64,000 nucleotides of DNA from Moraxella oblonga NBRC 102422 (GCF_001598275.1 NZ_BCYQ01000014.1:1-64000), one strand, 5' to 3'. Positions 7,557 through 16,927 are shown, counted from the first letter of the stretch. Notes: generated from the letters alone by a model not told the origin. Numbers and translations are program-made.

Positions 7557-9098
7557 CTATTTTAAAAACACTCCATAGCCGACATTATCCGTCAAATCCT
7601 CACAAAAATAGCCAATGTCATTTAAAGCGTCCACAATCTGCCGTGATGAGCCAGCACTGGCTTGCAGTCCGACAAGCACACGCCCTTCTGCCGCTCCGTG
7701 ATTGCGGTAGTGAAACAGGGTGACATTAAAATCTTGCCCCAATTTTTCAAGGAAATTTAATAGAGCGTTGGGGCGTTCTGGGAACATTACTCGGAACAAT
7801 TTTTCGTCATTTAGCCGACCGTGTCCGCCAATCAAATAGCGAATGTGTGTTTTGGCAACTTCATCATCGGTCAAATCATAAGCATTATAGCCGTTTTGGG
7901 CAAACATCGCCATCAAAGTCGTCCGCTCGCCTTGACCATCTTTGAGCCCAATGCCAACAAATACTTGGGCGATGTTTGGGTTTGTGGCGTCCGTACGATA
8001 ATTAAACTCGGTGATGTTACGCCCTTGTAGCGTGCGACAAAAGTTCAAAAATGCCCCTGTTTGTTCGGGCAGTTGCACGGCAAAAATCGCCTCTTTGTTT
8101 TCGCCAATTTCGGTGCGTTCGGCAACATATCGCAGGCGGTCAAAGTTGATGTTTGCTCCTGAAATGATGGCAATGCAGTTTTTGTTTTGTAAGTGGTTGA
8201 GTTTGATGTATTTTTTAAGACCAGCCACCGCCAATGCCCCAGCCGTCTCCACAATAGAGCGATTTTCTTCAAAAATATCCTTAATCGCCGCACAAATCTC
8301 ATCGTTATTGCAGGTAATCACTTCTTTTTCAACCACCGCCCCTGTGCCGTCTGATTTGGGCATTGTGATGACTTCAAAGGGCGTTTGACCGATTTGGGCG
8401 ACCGCCACACCATCGGCAAAGAGCGACACTTGGGGCAGTTTGACAGGCTTGCCGACCTCTAACGCCGCTTTTAGGCACGCCGCCCCCTCTGGTTCAACGG
8501 CAATCACCTTGATGTGTGGTGCAACCGCCCCCAAAAACCCTGCCACGCCCGCAAGCAGTCCACCGCCCCCACACGCCACAAAGACATAGTCCACCTCACG
8601 CCAATCTTGGCTGATTTCAAGCCCCACCGTGCCTTGCCCTGCAATGACAAGTTCATCGTCATAAGGGGCAATGTAGGTCATACCCTCACTCTGTGCCTTG
8701 TCAATGGCAAAGCGGTTGGCTTCATCAAAGCTATCGCCGTGCAAATGCACCGTTCCGCCTAAGTTTTTGACCGCTTGCACCTTGATGTCTGGGGTGGTTT
8801 TGGGCATCACAATCAGGTTTTTGAGCCCCAATTTGTGAGCCGAAAACGCCACGCCCTGTGCGTGGTTGCCAGCAGAGGCACAAATCACCCCTGCTTGTTT
8901 TTCGCCATCGTTAAGCTGGCTGATTTTGTTGTACGCCCCACGCAGTTTAAAGCTAAATACAGGCTGTAAGTCCTCTCGTTTTAGGCGAATGTCATTGCCA
9001 AAACGAGCCGAGAGCTTGTGGGCTTTTTCAAGTGGCGTGCGATGGGCAACATCATAGACGGTGGACTGTAAAATGGTGTGAAGTAGGGGGGTTGGCAT
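7557..9098 (-). CDS. ilvA: Threonine ammonia-lyase, biosynthetic
   Basis: A 513-residue PLP enzyme converting L-threonine to 2-oxobutanoate, the first committed step of isoleucine synthesis. The PLP lysine lies in SFKLRGAYNKI (about residues 47-57) and the phosphate-binding glycine loop is CGGGGLLAG (about 175-183). Two C-terminal ACT-like regulatory domains (about residues 325-510) are present, as in the allosterically inhibited biosynthetic form. Length matches E. coli IlvA (514). It lies 8 bases downstream of the DUF389 gene. Confidence 0.96.
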   Translation of the reverse strand: MPTPLLHTILQSTVYDVAHRTPLEKAHKLSARFGNDIRLKREDLQPVFSFKLRGAYNKISQLNDGEKQAGVICASAGNHAQGVAFSAHKLGLKNLIVMPKTTPDIKVQAVKNLGGTVHLHGDSFDEANRFAIDKAQSEGMTYIAPYDDELVIAGQGTVGLEISQDWREVDYVFVACGGGGLLAGVAGFLGAVAPHIKVIAVEPEGAACLKAALEVGKPVKLPQVSLFADGVAVAQIGQTPFEVITMPKSDGTGAVVEKEVITCNNDEICAAIKDIFEENRSIVETAGALAVAGLKKYIKLNHLQNKNCIAIISGANINFDRLRYVAERTEIGENKEAIFAVQLPEQTGAFLNFCRTLQGRNITEFNYRTDATNPNIAQVFVGIGLKDGQGERTTLMAMFAQNGYNAYDLTDDEVAKTHIRYLIGGHGRLNDEKLFRVMFPERPNALLNFLEKLGQDFNVTLFHYRNHGAAEGRVLVGLQASAGSSRQIVDALNDIGYFCEDLTDNVGYGVFLK

Positions 9099-9106
9099 AA
9101 TAATCC

Positions 9107-10492
9107 TTAGGGTGTTTGAATTTGTAGAATGAGCTGGCTATCGTTATCATTAAGTCGCACTTTTAACCACTCATACAATTTATCTTTGTCATTATCCGCT
9201 ATCGGTGTGGATAATTCAAGCCAAATAAAAGTATTGTTGGTTATTTGCCAATTGTCATTGTCTTTTTGGCTGATATTGCCTTTACCAACAAAGATTTTTT
9301 GAGCGGTTGGAAAGTGAATTTGCAACTCTTTTAATAACTGTTCATTATTAACTGTTTGTTTGATTTTGTTTTCTAAATTTTTAATATGGTTGGCTTGTTT
9401 TTCTAATTGCGTTTGCAATTGTGGTAATGGGTTATTTTGATTGTGTTGTAATTGCCGATACAATTCTCTAAAACTTTCTTGATTACCCCCTGCGTACAAA
9501 ACACTAACTTTGGTATGTTTAATACCTGATAAAACAAGCTGTTGTTTGATTTGATTGGCTATATCATTATTATCACCTGTACCACTAATAATCAATCTTA
9601 GAGCATTGTTTTTATGGTCAATGTCTTTTTGCAATATCCACAAAGTTTCTTGTTGTTGTTCAATCTGTTGAATTACTTGATTGATTTTATTATTAAACAG
9701 TTCTTGTTTTACCAATTGAATGGCCAAATAACCACTTGGTAGCATTACAAGTAAGGTAATCACAATTAAAATAATCTTTTGTTTTTTAATATGACTTTGG
9801 CTAATTAACCCTCTTCTTGGTAATTTTAATAGACGGCTTATCAATAAAGAGGCAATGGCAATAAACACACCATTGATGGTAAATAAATAAAATGCCCCAA
9901 AAAAATAATGCCAATTGCCTTGCGATAATCCATAACCTGCCGTACAAAGTGGTGGCATTAGGGCGGTGGCAATGGCAACCCCAGGAATAACATTACTACC
10001 TTCTTTTCTGGTCATTGCAATCATACCTGCCAAGCCACCAAAAAAAGCAATGAGTACATCCCAAAGGGTTGGTTGCGTGCGTGCCAATAATTCGCTTTGG
10101 GCGGTGGTTAAAGGCGTAATAGAAAAATACAAAGTGGCAGTTAATAAACTAATACCAATAAAAATAAGCAAATTTCTAAATGCAATTTTAATCAATCGTA
10201 CATCAAAAACGGCAATACCATAACCAATGCCAACAATTGGACCCATTAAGGGCGAAATTAACATTGCTCCAATAATAACAGCCGTACTGTTCATATTAAG
10301 CCCAATGCTGGCAATAAAGATTGCAAACATCAAAATCCAAAGATTTGTACCAGCCACTTTGACATTACTTCTAATTTCATTGTCTATTTTGTCTGGGTGG
10401 GCTTGGCCATACGATAGATTAAAGATTTCATTTAATTTGGAAAATGAAATGGGTTCTTTGTCTTGTTGTGGACTGGTATTTTCTGTACTCAT
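9107..10492 (-). CDS. DUF389 family inner-membrane protein
   Basis: A 461-residue membrane protein of the DUF389 (TIGR00341-like) family. The diagnostic segment is STAVIIGAMLISPLMGPIVG (about residues 69-88). Six or so TM helices span residues 50-265. The remaining C-terminal ~195 residues form a soluble, Gln/Asn-rich domain with coiled-coil character (QLQTQLEKQANHIKNLENKI). The function of the family is not established. It ends 8 bases before ilvA, suggesting cotranscription, but no functional link is known. Confidence 0.85.
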   Translation of the reverse strand: MSTENTSPQQDKEPISFSKLNEIFNLSYGQAHPDKIDNEIRSNVKVAGTNLWILMFAIFIASIGLNMNSTAVIIGAMLISPLMGPIVGIGYGIAVFDVRLIKIAFRNLLIFIGISLLTATLYFSITPLTTAQSELLARTQPTLWDVLIAFFGGLAGMIAMTRKEGSNVIPGVAIATALMPPLCTAGYGLSQGNWHYFFGAFYLFTINGVFIAIASLLISRLLKLPRRGLISQSHIKKQKIILIVITLLVMLPSGYLAIQLVKQELFNNKINQVIQQIEQQQETLWILQKDIDHKNNALRLIISGTGDNNDIANQIKQQLVLSGIKHTKVSVLYAGGNQESFRELYRQLQHNQNNPLPQLQTQLEKQANHIKNLENKIKQTVNNEQLLKELQIHFPTAQKIFVGKGNISQKDNDNWQITNNTFIWLELSTPIADNDKDKLYEWLKVRLNDNDSQLILQIQTP

Positions 10493-10525
10493 TGGTTTTT
10501 GTTTGGGTTGGGCCTAAAATAAAAA

Positions 10526-10906
10526 TTAGCGAGCGATTTCTTGTTGATATTTACCTATCAAACCTACATCAAGACTTAACAACTCTAACTTGTGAGTTAA
10601 TTTAGTTGCTAATATAATAGCATCTGGCAATTTGATTTTATGACGTTTTCTTAGATCAATCACTTTATTTTCTATGCCAAAATCTATTGAAATTTTATGA
10701 AATCTTGATAATAAAATCGTCAAATTCTTTTCATCTTCTGGCGTAATATGAGAATAACCCAATGCTTCAAGGCGGTTAATTACGCTAATGGCACATTCAG
10801 ACGAGCGAATGTTTTTATCAATCAAGATTTGCAAAACTTCTGGACTTTTCTTATGAAATTCCAAAATAAAACAAGTATCCAATAAATAGTTAATCCCATT
10901 CATCAC
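10526..10906 (-). CDS. PIN domain ribonuclease toxin (VapC-like)
   Basis: A 126-residue PIN-domain protein, a metal-dependent RNase of the VapC type. Acidic active-site residues are visible: Asp in YLLDTCFI (residue 9), Glu in NRLEALGYS (about 46) and Asp in LPDAIILATKL (about 95). The last aspartate cluster (SLDVG) is also in place. Its start overlaps the end of the upstream gene by 17 bases, the usual antitoxin-then-toxin arrangement. ATG-ATG starts at 10906/10903 cannot be separated. Confidence 0.88.
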   Translation of the reverse strand: MMNGINYLLDTCFILEFHKKSPEVLQILIDKNIRSSECAISVINRLEALGYSHITPEDEKNLTILLSRFHKISIDFGIENKVIDLRKRHKIKLPDAIILATKLTHKLELLSLDVGLIGKYQQEIAR

Positions 10907-11126
10907 GCAATTCCTTTTGAATTTCTAAGCCACTGCGGGTTAATTGGGATTTTGGAAAATTTTGAATAAAGTCAATCAGTAATTCATCATCTTTTGGCTT
11001 AGCAAAAGATTGTAAGGCTTTTTCATAAGCACTAATGGTAATAAAATCTTGAATGCTTTGTCCATTTTTTTGAGCCACTTGTTCAATCACTTGTATCGTT
11101 TCTTGTGGTAAGTCTAAAACAATCAT
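10890..11126 (-). CDS. Antitoxin of the PIN-domain toxin
   Basis: A 78-residue protein beginning MIVLDLPQETIQVIEQVAQK, which looks like the strand-plus-helix of a short ribbon-helix-helix DNA-binding domain, with NGQSIQDFITISAYEKAL continuing it. The C-terminal part would wrap the toxin. The start at 11126 is preferred because GAGGGG lies 6 bases upstream; ATG at 11129 is an alternative, and the frame extends further but into a T/A-rich terminator. It overlaps the PIN toxin gene. Confidence 0.75.
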   Translation of the reverse strand: MIVLDLPQETIQVIEQVAQKNGQSIQDFITISAYEKALQSFAKPKDDELLIDFIQNFPKSQLTRSGLEIQKELRDEWD

Positions 11127-11145
11127 CATTATCCCCTCAAAAACA

Positions 11146-11183
11146 AAAAAGACTATGACAAAACCATTTATCATAGTCTTTAT
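11146..11183 (-). terminator. Terminator of yebC
   Basis: AAAGACTATGA (11148-11158) and TCATAGTCTTT (11171-11181) form a perfect 11-bp stem. On the minus strand the stem is followed by TTTTTGTTTTTG. It sits between yebC and the antitoxin gene, whose ribosome binding site follows at once. Confidence 0.75.
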
Positions 11184-11196
11184 TTTCTATGATAAA

Positions 11197-11946
11197 TCAA
11201 GCATCCAGTTGTGCCATTACTTCATCACTAAAATTGACATTGGTATAGACTTCTTGAACATCGTCCAAATCTTCTAACATATCAATCATTTTGAGCACTT
11301 TTTGAGCATCATCAATATTGTCAATGTCGGCAGTGGTAGAAGGCGACATGGTAACTTCGGCATTATCCGCTTTTAGTCCTGCTCCTGCAAGAGCGTCCAT
11401 CACCGCCCCAAAGTCGTTTGGTTCGGTAATCACAAGCAAACTTTCGCCATCATTTTCAATATCGCTTGCTCCTGCTTCTAGGGCAATCTCCATCACTTTG
11501 TCCTCAAGTGAGGTATCATTAAAGATAATCTCGCCTCGCTTGGTAAATAAATATGCCACCGAACCTGATGTGCCAAGATTGCCACCGTGCTTGGAAAAAG
11601 CGTGGCGAACCTCGCCCACCGTGCGATTGACATTGTCGGTCATCGTCTCAACAATCACCGCCACACCACCCACGCCGTAGCCTTCATAGGTAATTTCTTG
11701 AACATTGTCGCCCTCACCACCGCCTTGACCTCGTTCAATGGCTCGTTTGATGACATCTTTAGTCATATTGGCAGCATTGGCTTTTTCCAAAACAGCACGC
11801 AAACGAGGGTTGTTGTTTGGGTCTGGGTCGCCCCCCTTAGAGGCAGAGACGATTTCACGGATAATTTTGGTAAAAATTTTGCCCTTTGCGGCATCTTGTT
11901 TGGCTTTGCGATGTTTGATATTCGCCCACTTACTATGACCTGCCAT
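11197..11946 (-). CDS. yebC: YebC/PmpR family regulator
   Basis: A 249-residue YebC family protein. The invariant N-terminus [20 protein letters not shown] is present, followed by [11 protein letters not shown] and [20 protein letters not shown]. Members were described as DNA-binding transcription regulators and some are now known to act in translation. Length matches the family (about 245-250). In many proteobacteria yebC is near ruvC; here it is not. Confidence 0.95.
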   Translation of the reverse strand: MAGHSKWANIKHRKAKQDAAKGKIFTKIIREIVSASKGGDPDPNNNPRLRAVLEKANAANMTKDVIKRAIERGQGGGEGDNVQEITYEGYGVGGVAVIVETMTDNVNRTVGEVRHAFSKHGGNLGTSGSVAYLFTKRGEIIFNDTSLEDKVMEIALEAGASDIENDGESLLVITEPNDFGAVMDALAGAGLKADNAEVTMSPSTTADIDNIDDAQKVLKMIDMLEDLDDVQEVYTNVNFSDEVMAQLDA

Positions 11947-12027
11947 AATGCACCTGTATCAGTAAAATATAAAATAAAAATTGATGAAATCGCTTATTAT
12001 ACCGTGTTTGATGGTCTTTGCCAATCA

Positions 12028-12252
12028 CTATTGACAGTACTTCTGATTAAACATGTTTTCTTGGTGTTCAGGCGATGTTATCATCGCATGTCCTTGTTCA
12101 TGACGTGGTACTGGAATGTAGCGTGTGCAGTTGGGGTCATATTTGGTATTGTGGGGTGGGGTGGTGAGTTCATGGTTTATCTGTGATGTTGCACAGCCTG
12201 TATTCATCAAAACCAGTAATAACAACCATGAAAAAGTGATGTTTTTTGTCAT
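12028..12252 (-). CDS. Small putative lipoprotein
   Basis: A 74-residue protein with a hydrophobic N-terminus and a cysteine at residue 19 in MNTGCATS. The -1 Gly and -2 Thr suit a lipobox, but -3 is Asn, so the motif is imperfect. The mature part is only about 55 residues, His/Pro-rich, with two further cysteines (one four residues from the end is the second-last residue). No domain is recognised. It could be a fragment of a longer protein. Confidence 0.5.
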   Translation of the reverse strand: MTKNITFSWLLLLVLMNTGCATSQINHELTTPPHNTKYDPNCTRYIPVPRHEQGHAMITSPEHQENMFNQKYCQ

Positions 12253-12367
12253 AAATCAAACTCCATACATTGATGTTTCATTATAACACATCATCAAAAT
12301 TTTGTAAAAAACTCATGCCTTTAATGTTCTTTATGATAAAATAGCACAAAAAAACTCTCAATACACC

Positions 12368-13195
12368 ATGAAAACCACTCATAAAAAGCACCTACCTTTC
12401 AAAGAAAAAATCCACATCATCATCGAGGGTACGGACACGCCATCAGGACGATTTTTTGATGTATTATTACTCATTGCCATTGCGTTGAGTGTGGTTGTGG
12501 TCATGCTTGATAGTGTGTTATACCTGCGTTTGCAATATGGACGGCTATTTTTTTATGCTGAATGGTTTTTTACGTTATTATTTACCTTAGAGTATTTGCT
12601 TAGATTCTATTCTGCACCCAGTCGCAAACGTTATGCGTTTAGCTTTTTTGGTGTGGTGGATTTGCTGGCATTATTGCCCAGCTATTTAAGTCTATTTTTT
12701 GTTGGTACACAGTATTTGCTGGTTGTGCGTATTTTGCGTATTTTGCGTGTCTTTCGGGTATTTCGCCTCAAATCCTATATGCAACAAGCGGGATTTTTAG
12801 CAGCAGCCTTCAAAACCTCCCAACATAAAATCACCGTGTTTTTTTTATCACTGTTGTTACTCGTTACTATTTTTGGGTCGGTGTTATATGTGGTTGAAGG
12901 TCCAGAAAATGGCTTTACAAGTATTCCACTCTCAATTTATTGGGCGGTCGTTACGCTCACCACCGTAGGTTATGGGGATATGTCGCCAAAAACACCCATC
13001 GGTCAAGCCATTGCAAGTATGGTGATGATAACAGGTTATGCCATCATTGCTGTACCAACGGGGATTTTTACGGCGGAACTGACTCGCACCATGCGACCCC
13101 AGCTCCACCCTGTATCTTGTCCAAATTGTGGGAAATTTGGTCACGCCTCCAATGCTAAATTTTGCGACAGATGTGGGCATGAGCTACATATCTAA
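12368..13195 (+). CDS. Voltage-gated potassium channel subunit with C-terminal zinc ribbon
   Basis: A 275-residue six-TM cation channel of the Kv/KvAP-like type in the inner membrane. S1 is about residues 31-52. The arginine-rich voltage-sensor S4 is RILRILRVFRVFR (121-133). The pore-helix and selectivity filter TLTTVGYGD (196-204) are typical of K+ channels. S6 (about 214-230) ends in TGIFTAEL. Unusually, the short cytosolic tail is a zinc-ribbon with C251, C254, C266 and C269 (CPNCGK, then CDRCGHEL). A tetramer would carry four such ribbons. Confidence 0.92.
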   Translation: MKTTHKKHLPFKEKIHIIIEGTDTPSGRFFDVLLLIAIALSVVVVMLDSVLYLRLQYGRLFFYAEWFFTLLFTLEYLLRFYSAPSRKRYAFSFFGVVDLLALLPSYLSLFFVGTQYLLVVRILRILRVFRVFRLKSYMQQAGFLAAAFKTSQHKITVFFLSLLLLVTIFGSVLYVVEGPENGFTSIPLSIYWAVVTLTTVGYGDMSPKTPIGQAIASMVMITGYAIIAVPTGIFTAELTRTMRPQLHPVSCPNCGKFGHASNAKFCDRCGHELHI

Positions 13196-13277
13196 GTGAT
13201 GTGGCAAAATGCTATAAATTACAAATTTGATTTTTATTAATTTTTTATTAAAAACTTTACCACTATCCAAAATGTGC

Positions 13278-13283
13278 TATAAT
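13278..13283 (+). promoter_or_regulatory. Extended -10 promoter of dcd
   Basis: TGCTATAAT at 13275-13283 is an extended -10 element 31 bases before the GTG start of dcd. The 14-base context AAAATGTGCTATAATA recurs before nuoA (16928). Confidence 0.55.
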
Positions 13284-13314
13284 AGTTGGCTGATTTTTGT
13301 CAATAGGGGGAGAT

Positions 13315-13884
13315 GTGTCTATTAAATCCGATCGCTGGATACGCCAAATGGCAGAGCAATATGGCATGATTTCGCCATTTGAGCCAAACCAAGTCCGTTA
13401 TAATGAACGTGGTGATAAACTTGTCAGTTATGGTACATCAAGCTATGGTTATGACGTGCGTTGTGCCAATGAATTTAAGGTGTTTACCAACGTACATTCT
13501 GCCATTGTTGATCCCAAAAATTTTGATGAACGCAGTTTTATAGACATCGTAGGTGATGAGTGTATCATTCCACCCAACTCATTTGCACTGGCTCGTACGG
13601 TGGAATATTTTAAAATCCCTCGTGATGTTTTGACAATCTGTCTTGGCAAATCCACCTACGCACGTTGTGGTATCATCGTTAATGTAACGCCCCTAGAACC
13701 TGAATGGGAGGGTCATGTTACCTTAGAATTTAGCAACACCACCAACCTACCAGCTCGTATCTATGCAGGGGAGGGCGTGGCTCAAATGCTGTTTTTCCAA
13801 AGTGATGAAGTGTGCCAAACTTCCTACAAAGATAGGGGTGGCAAATATCAAGGACAAACAGGCGTAACCCTACCTAGAACTTAA
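13315..13884 (+). CDS. dcd: dCTP deaminase
   Basis: A homotrimeric nucleotide enzyme that deaminates dCTP to dUTP for thymidylate synthesis. The GTG at 13315 is chosen as the start. It gives [19 protein letters not shown], the conserved N-terminus of gammaproteobacterial Dcd, and GGGGGAG (13306-13312) sits just ahead. Length is then 189 residues, as in Acinetobacter-type Dcd. The catalytic region with Glu ([19 protein letters not shown]) and the C-terminal [12 protein letters not shown] are present. An upstream TTG in the same frame would add six residues and is rejected. Confidence 0.95.
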   Translation: MSIKSDRWIRQMAEQYGMISPFEPNQVRYNERGDKLVSYGTSSYGYDVRCANEFKVFTNVHSAIVDPKNFDERSFIDIVGDECIIPPNSFALARTVEYFKIPRDVLTICLGKSTYARCGIIVNVTPLEPEWEGHVTLEFSNTTNLPARIYAGEGVAQMLFFQSDEVCQTSYKDRGGKYQGQTGVTLPRT

Positions 13885-13912
13885 TTTAACTCATTTTAAA
13901 AAGAGAAGTATC

Positions 13913-14200
13913 ATGTCAGACATTCGTTTAGAAAAAGCCCACAACTTTGATTTTGCAACTGCTCGCACCAAAGCCAAAGAGTGGCTTGCTGAAGCTAATG
14001 AGCGTTTTGGTCTAGATGTTCAGTACCAAGAAGGTGAAACGGCTGATACCGCCACGATTAGTAAAGCAGGCGTGAATGCCAAAGCAGTATTAGATGCACA
14101 AAAAGTTGTTTTTGAAGCAGAGTTGGCGTTTTTGGCAAAACCTCTAAAAACTCCAATCACAAATGGCATTCAGCAGGGTTTGGATAAATATTTTGCCTAA
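13913..14200 (+). CDS. Polyhydroxyalkanoate-system family protein
   Basis: A 95-residue protein of the PHA_gran_rgn family (TIGR02610-like). It shows the N-terminal DIRLEKAHNFDFATARTKAK and WLAEANERFGLDVQYQEG, and the ending QQGLDKYFA. Despite the name, members occur in organisms without PHA granules and their role is uncertain. A clear AGAGAAG ribosome binding site precedes the ATG. It lies 29 bases after dcd and 3 bases before dacB. Confidence 0.85.
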   Translation: MSDIRLEKAHNFDFATARTKAKEWLAEANERFGLDVQYQEGETADTATISKAGVNAKAVLDAQKVVFEAELAFLAKPLKTPITNGIQQGLDKYFA

Positions 14201-14203
14201 TTT

Positions 14204-15661
14204 ATGAAATCTTTGACCACACTCATGGCAGGTATGGCAATGGCGATACTGTCGTTGCCTGCTTTTGCCAATTTACCTACACCCATCAGCGATAAAATCG
14301 CCCAAACCCAAGTCAATCCCCAAGATGTGAGTATTTGGGTCAAGCCCCTAGACGGCGGTACGCTTGTGATGGATTATCATTCAAGCACACCCAGAATCCC
14401 TGCTTCCACCCAAAAACTTGTGCCTACGTTTGTCGCCTTACATACACTTGGTGAGAACCATCATTGGTTCACACGCATTTATACTCGTGGCATACAGATA
14501 GGGTCGGTATTACATGGTGATGTGATTGTCAAGGGTAGTGGCGACCCATCTCTTACACATGAGCGATTGAATGCCATGTTGGAGCAACTGGCTCATAAAG
14601 GCGTCAAGCACATTAAAGGCGACATCATCGTGGATAATAGTGCGTTTAACAACGTGGCTTATGATGTGTATGCTTTTGATGGGCAAGGACTTCGTGCTTA
14701 TAATGCACAGCCAAATGCATTGCTGATTAATTACGGCACGATTAGTGTGGACATGACACCGTCAGGACATGGCGAACTGACAGGTGAAACGAACAAACTT
14801 GGCAAACCCATCACTCGTTTTGTAGCGAATGGTAATGACGTGGCGGTTAATGTCTTGCCTAAAATGGCGGAGTTTGACTTTCCAAAAATGTTGATGGGTG
14901 GGCAGGCGTGCCAAGAGCCAAGATTTTCTTTATCAAAAACAGCATTATCCATTAGCCAACCTAGCGTTGGTTGTGGAACGATGACGTACTGGATTACTAT
15001 GCCAAATGGCGATGAGTTTGTTCGCCGAGCGATTTTGGGTACTTGGCAAAGTATTGACAAAGACTTTACTGGGCAAGTGCGTGTTGAATCTGCCAAAACT
15101 TATGGTTTGCCGATTGTTAGTTATCCATCCAAGCCTCTATCCGCCCAAATTTACGACATTAATCAACATTCCAATAATGTCATGACTGAACAAGTGGCAT
15201 TGTCATTACCTTTGGTGACAGGGCAGGCGGTGAGTGATTATCCAAGTGCATTTAAATTTATCAATGATTGGTGGCAAACCAACATGACAACCCAAGCTCC
15301 TGTGATGACTCGTGCATCTGGACTGTGCCGTAATTGTCAGATTGCCCCAAAATCTATGGGTGAAATGCTAGAATTTGCCTATCATCAGCCAAACTTTGAA
15401 GTATTTAAAAATTCACTACCCATCGCAGGGCAAACAGGTACGATGATAAAGTTGGCTCAACGTAATCCCAACCACCCCGCCATTGGGCGAGCTTTTATCA
15501 AAACAGGCACGCTTGATAATGTAACAAGCATGGCAGGCTATGCTCTGGACACACAGGGTAAATGGTATGTGGTGGTTGGCATGATTAATTCGCCCAATGT
15601 TGCCAAAAGTGGAGCAATAGAGATTTTAGATGAAATGCTAGCACAAGTAACCACACACTAA
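14204..15661 (+). CDS. dacB: D-alanyl-D-alanine carboxypeptidase/endopeptidase (PBP4 type)
   Basis: A 485-residue periplasmic class C penicillin-binding protein (peptidase S13) that trims and opens peptidoglycan cross-links. A signal peptide ending ...SLPAFA covers residues 1-22. The catalytic triad motifs are all visible: SxxK as STQKLVPT (Ser about residue 67), SxN as HSNNVMTEQ (about 324-332) and KTG as FIKTGTLDNV (about 429-438). The large insert between the first two motifs, typical of PBP4, is present. It starts 3 bases after the preceding gene. A terminator follows. Confidence 0.93.
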   Translation: MKSLTTLMAGMAMAILSLPAFANLPTPISDKIAQTQVNPQDVSIWVKPLDGGTLVMDYHSSTPRIPASTQKLVPTFVALHTLGENHHWFTRIYTRGIQIGSVLHGDVIVKGSGDPSLTHERLNAMLEQLAHKGVKHIKGDIIVDNSAFNNVAYDVYAFDGQGLRAYNAQPNALLINYGTISVDMTPSGHGELTGETNKLGKPITRFVANGNDVAVNVLPKMAEFDFPKMLMGGQACQEPRFSLSKTALSISQPSVGCGTMTYWITMPNGDEFVRRAILGTWQSIDKDFTGQVRVESAKTYGLPIVSYPSKPLSAQIYDINQHSNNVMTEQVALSLPLVTGQAVSDYPSAFKFINDWWQTNMTTQAPVMTRASGLCRNCQIAPKSMGEMLEFAYHQPNFEVFKNSLPIAGQTGTMIKLAQRNPNHPAIGRAFIKTGTLDNVTSMAGYALDTQGKWYVVVGMINSPNVAKSGAIEILDEMLAQVTTH

Positions 15662-15686
15662 TTCATAGGTCATAGGGTGTTATAAG

Positions 15687-15719
15687 CAAAAGCGGTATGA
15701 ACTTACCGCTTTTGTTTTT
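15687..15719 (+). terminator. Terminator of dacB
   Basis: CAAAAGCGGTA and TACCGCTTTTG form a perfect 11-bp stem with a short loop, followed by TTTTT. It also lies between the convergent dacB and 15739-16035 genes. Confidence 0.8.
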
Positions 15720-15738
15720 GGTTTAGTGTGGGCGAAAG

Positions 15739-16035
15739 TTATTCACATTTTTTATTAAGGTTGGTGAGTGCCTCATCAATGATTTTTTGGCTCACACCTT
15801 TGTTTTTTAATTCTTCAATGAACAGTACATCTTGGCTAAAATCATAATTACAATTATCACGATGCAACCCTTCGCGGATATAAAAACGAATTAAGCCTTG
15901 AATGGTGTTAAAACCGTGTTCTGCCATCGTATGTTCTAAATGTGCGATAATCTCTTCGGAGAGTTTGAGGTGTACAGGACGCATGATGGTCTGTGGGTGG
16001 TCGGAAAATTGGTTTTTGATTTTGGGAGAAAGCAT
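15739..16035 (-). CDS. Putative ribbon-helix-helix DNA-binding protein
   Basis: A 98-residue protein. Its middle part MRPVHLKLSEEIIAHLEHTM followed by NTIQGLIRFYIREGL reads as a strand plus two helices of the ribbon-helix-helix (CopG/Arc) fold. The first 17 residues may not be translated: an internal ATG at 15984 begins right at the predicted strand, and neither start has a good ribosome binding site. No toxin gene is adjacent, so it may be a solitary regulator. Confidence 0.6.
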   Translation of the reverse strand: MLSPKIKNQFSDHPQTIMRPVHLKLSEEIIAHLEHTMAEHGFNTIQGLIRFYIREGLHRDNCNYDFSQDVLFIEELKNKGVSQKIIDEALTNLNKKCE

Positions 16036-16191
16036 GGTAATGACATTTGAAATGAATTTGTAAGATTATAGCAAAATGACAATTTTTTTTCAAATCAAGT
16101 AACATTGCCGTCTGATTGGTTGCAAAAATATGCTAGATTGCAACATGAAAAATTGGCATAATAATCACACTTTCTAATCGGAGCTTATCTT

Positions 16192-16806
16192 ATGTCTTTT
16201 TTTACAAAATCTCTTACTGTTGCTGTTTTGACCTTGCCTGTTTTTGCGTTTGCTAATGATGGAGCGGTGAAAAATTTTAACAAACTGATGACCAATACCA
16301 AGTCAATGACGGCAAATTTTAGCCAAACCACCAAAGCAAGTGGCAAAACTCAGCAGTTTAGTGGTAGTATGGCGGTACAGCGTGGCAACCAATTTCGTTG
16401 GGAGACCAAAGTACCTACCGAACAACTTATCATAGCCAATGGTAGCACGATGTGGATTTATGACAAAGATTTACAACAAGTTACCAAGCAATCAGTCAAT
16501 GGGCAAATGGGCGATACGCCTGCCATCTTGCTTTCTGGTGACACCACTCAGATTGGCAACAACTTTACCATTACCCAACCTAATAGTGGTAAAAACTATT
16601 ATGTATTAAAGCCAAAGAGTGCCAATGCCAACTTTAAAGATTTGGCGATTAGTTTCAATGGCGGTAAGCCTGTGATGATGGTGATGAATGACAACATGGG
16701 ACAAACCACAACTGTGAAATTTAGCAACATTACCATGAATAAAAAAATCAGTGCTAACCAATTTAGCTTTACGCCACCTGCAAATGTTGATGTGATTGAG
16801 CAATAA
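16192..16806 (+). CDS. lolA: Outer-membrane lipoprotein carrier protein LolA
   Basis: A 204-residue periplasmic chaperone that carries lipoproteins from LolCDE to LolB. The signal peptide is residues 1-21 (ending VFAFA). The mature part has the LolA signature: LMTNTKSMTANFSQTT, then a row of short strands including GSMAVQRGNQFRWETKVPTE and MWIYDKDLQQVTKQ. The C-terminal ANQFSFTPPANVDVIEQ is the usual ending. A weak AGCTTAT-type site precedes the ATG. It is monocistronic with a terminator. Confidence 0.95.
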   Translation: MSFFTKSLTVAVLTLPVFAFANDGAVKNFNKLMTNTKSMTANFSQTTKASGKTQQFSGSMAVQRGNQFRWETKVPTEQLIIANGSTMWIYDKDLQQVTKQSVNGQMGDTPAILLSGDTTQIGNNFTITQPNSGKNYYVLKPKSANANFKDLAISFNGGKPVMMVMNDNMGQTTTVKFSNITMNKKISANQFSFTPPANVDVIEQ

Positions 16807-16830
16807 TTAATAATTATTATCAATTGATAA

Positions 16831-16864
16831 AAACTCTGATATGAAAATGTCAGAGTTTATTTAT
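16831..16864 (+). terminator. Terminator of lolA
   Basis: AAACTCTGA and TCAGAGTTT form a perfect 9-bp stem around a 10-base loop, followed by ATTTATT. Confidence 0.65.
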
Positions 16865-16927
16865 TGGCTTTCTAATAAAGTATGGCTGTTTAGTATTTTG
16901 TGGTGGGTTTTTAGAAAAAAAATGTGC

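Noticed and set aside
13297-13314. Upstream TTG start for dcd
   Set aside because: It would place the GGGGGAG ribosome binding site inside the coding region. The GTG at 13315 gives the conserved N-terminus.
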